NCBI GenBank assembly: GCA_910584235.1 | Contig: CAJTZD010000087.1 | Span: forward strand, 1 to 12,782 | Direction of reading: 5' to 3' | DNA: 12,782 nucleotides | Origin: an uncultured Acetatifactor sp. | Lineage (GTDB): Bacteria > Bacillota > Clostridia > Lachnospirales > Lachnospiraceae | Shown here: in pieces, positions 12,133-12,782 of the stretch | Layout of the letters: each line of letters starts with the position of its first letter | Position numbering within the stretch: the stretch's first letter is position 1 | Translations under genes and position numbers: made by a program | Notes under the pieces: generated by a model | The model's database searches: none | What the model was told of the DNA's origin: nothing | The model's input: the letters and a program-made list of their open reading frames with translations, nothing else

Positions 12133-12771
12133 CTATATTTCATCGTCCTCCAGCAGCTCCAGCTTGCTGACCGACACTTCAAAGGCCACTCTTCTCTCCA
12201 CATTCTCCTCGTCCAGTTTTTTCATATATTCCCGGCTCTGAATCCGCCCCCATACCGCACAGCGCTCTCCCACCTTGAAATTATTGGCATATCTGGCATT
12301 TCTGCCCCAGCAGATACAAGGTATGTAATCCGACTTGCCGTAAGGCCTGTTCACCGCCAGCAAAAGGTCCGCTATCTCTCTTCCAAGGGGCGTCTTCCTG
12401 TAGATGGGTTCTTTGCAGATATAGCCGTCTAAGAAGATCTGATTCGTCTTGGAGCTTTCCTCCATCTCGTCCACAAAGCTCACCTCTCTGGCAAATACAG
12501 ACAACACCAGCCTGTTCTTGCGCTCCTCGTGACGGTTATAGGAGCGAAACTGTCCGTTCACGCAGATCAGTTCCCCCGTATAGTCCGCCGTCACGTCCAT
12601 CAGCCGCTCCGATACCATGACGGGGATGGTGTCATAGCTTTCGCTGAGCCGTTTACAGCGCACATCCATCATGTAGAAGCCTTCTCCGAAGATTTCATGG
12701 CTATAGGTAAATCCGCTGGAAATTTCTCCCATAACCGTCACCTGGTTGTTTTCAATTACCTTATCTGTCAT
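12133..12771 (-). CDS. SSB-like protein with two OB folds
   Basis: A 212-residue protein. The C-terminal half (about 110-205) is clearly SSB/PriB-like: FLDGYICKEPIYRKTPLG, then IADLLLAVNRPYGKSDYIPC, ICWGRNARYANNFKVGERCA and VWGRIQSREY. The N-terminal half (about 8-100) has a similar strand pattern (NNQVTVMGEISSGF, FYMMDVRCKR, IPVMVSERL, ELICVNGQFRSY), suggesting a second, diverged OB fold. It should bind single-stranded DNA. The C-terminus ends ELLEDDEI: acidic, but without the DDxPF tip by which canonical SSB recruits partners. It is therefore probably a secondary SSB-type protein rather than the main replication SSB. The start at 12771 has GGAG at the window edge. The gene upstream is outside the window. 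Confidence 0.82.
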   Translation of the reverse strand: MTDKVIENNQVTVMGEISSGFTYSHEIFGEGFYMMDVRCKRLSESYDTIPVMVSERLMDVTADYTGELICVNGQFRSYNRHEERKNRLVLSVFAREVSFVDEMEESSKTNQIFLDGYICKEPIYRKTPLGREIADLLLAVNRPYGKSDYIPCICWGRNARYANNFKVGERCAVWGRIQSREYMKKLDEENVERRVAFEVSVSKLELLEDDEI

Positions 12772-12782
12772 TTTCGTTCTCC

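Noticed and set aside
1..12782. CRISPR array, tRNA, rRNA, insertion sequence or prophage genes
   Set aside because: No regularly spaced repeats, cloverleaf-like sequence, transposase, integrase or phage structural gene was found.

Overview
The window looks like chromosomal DNA of a Gram-positive anaerobe of the Clostridia, most likely a Lachnospiraceae member. The grounds are moderate GC content, strong GGAGG-type ribosome sites, sigma-A-like promoters with 17-base spacers, and the mix of families (PcrA, SPFH/zinc-ribbon YdjI-like protein, DUF1836, YerC/TrpR-like protein, bactofilin with an M23-like partner, dapA/dapB). The assignment is an inference from gene content; no rRNA or tRNA is present to confirm it. 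Thirteen protein genes are convincing. No mobile element, CRISPR array, tRNA or rRNA was seen.

Layout. 1-3352 (minus strand): the 3'-truncated pcrA helicase gene lies downstream of an SPFH/band-7 gene with three C-terminal zinc ribbons, with an intrinsic terminator between them. 3353-4134: a divergent XRE-type regulator (plus); a perfect 10-bp palindrome sits between the two divergent promoters, and a nested hairpin lies between the regulator and the next, convergent gene. 4135-5860 (minus): a DUF1836 DNA-binding-like gene, then an orphan NMT1/ThiY-type substrate-binding lipoprotein. The DUF1836 promoter is near consensus and its transcript should begin with a perfect 12-bp stem. 5861-6177 is a 317-bp gene-free divergent control region. 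6178-6501 (plus): a YerC/TrpR-family regulator.

6591-7812 (minus): a two-gene unit, an M23-like membrane protein lacking the zinc ligands followed by a bactofilin, probably a cell-shape or envelope scaffold module. 7960-8751 (minus): a stand-alone hisA whose motifs match the eukaryotic (yeast HIS6) type. 8752-8953: a divergent control region rich in inverted repeats. 8954-9508 (plus): a low-complexity Asn/Asp/Gly/Ser/Thr-rich lipoprotein of unknown role. 9509-9725: no secure gene, but two inverted repeats and a possible decayed or tiny ORF. 9726-12771 (minus): a tandem-OB-fold SSB-like gene, a CobO/BtuR-type corrinoid adenosyltransferase with its own promoter, dapA and dapB. dapA and dapB catalyse consecutive steps of the diaminopimelate/lysine pathway and are separated by an intrinsic terminator/attenuator.

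Nothing here is a clear new defence or mobile system. The items most worth a second look are the catalytically empty M23 protein with its bactofilin, the eukaryotic-type HisA, the 5'-terminal hairpin of the DUF1836 transcript, the palindrome between the SPFH and XRE promoters, and the nested inverted repeats flanking the lipoprotein gene.
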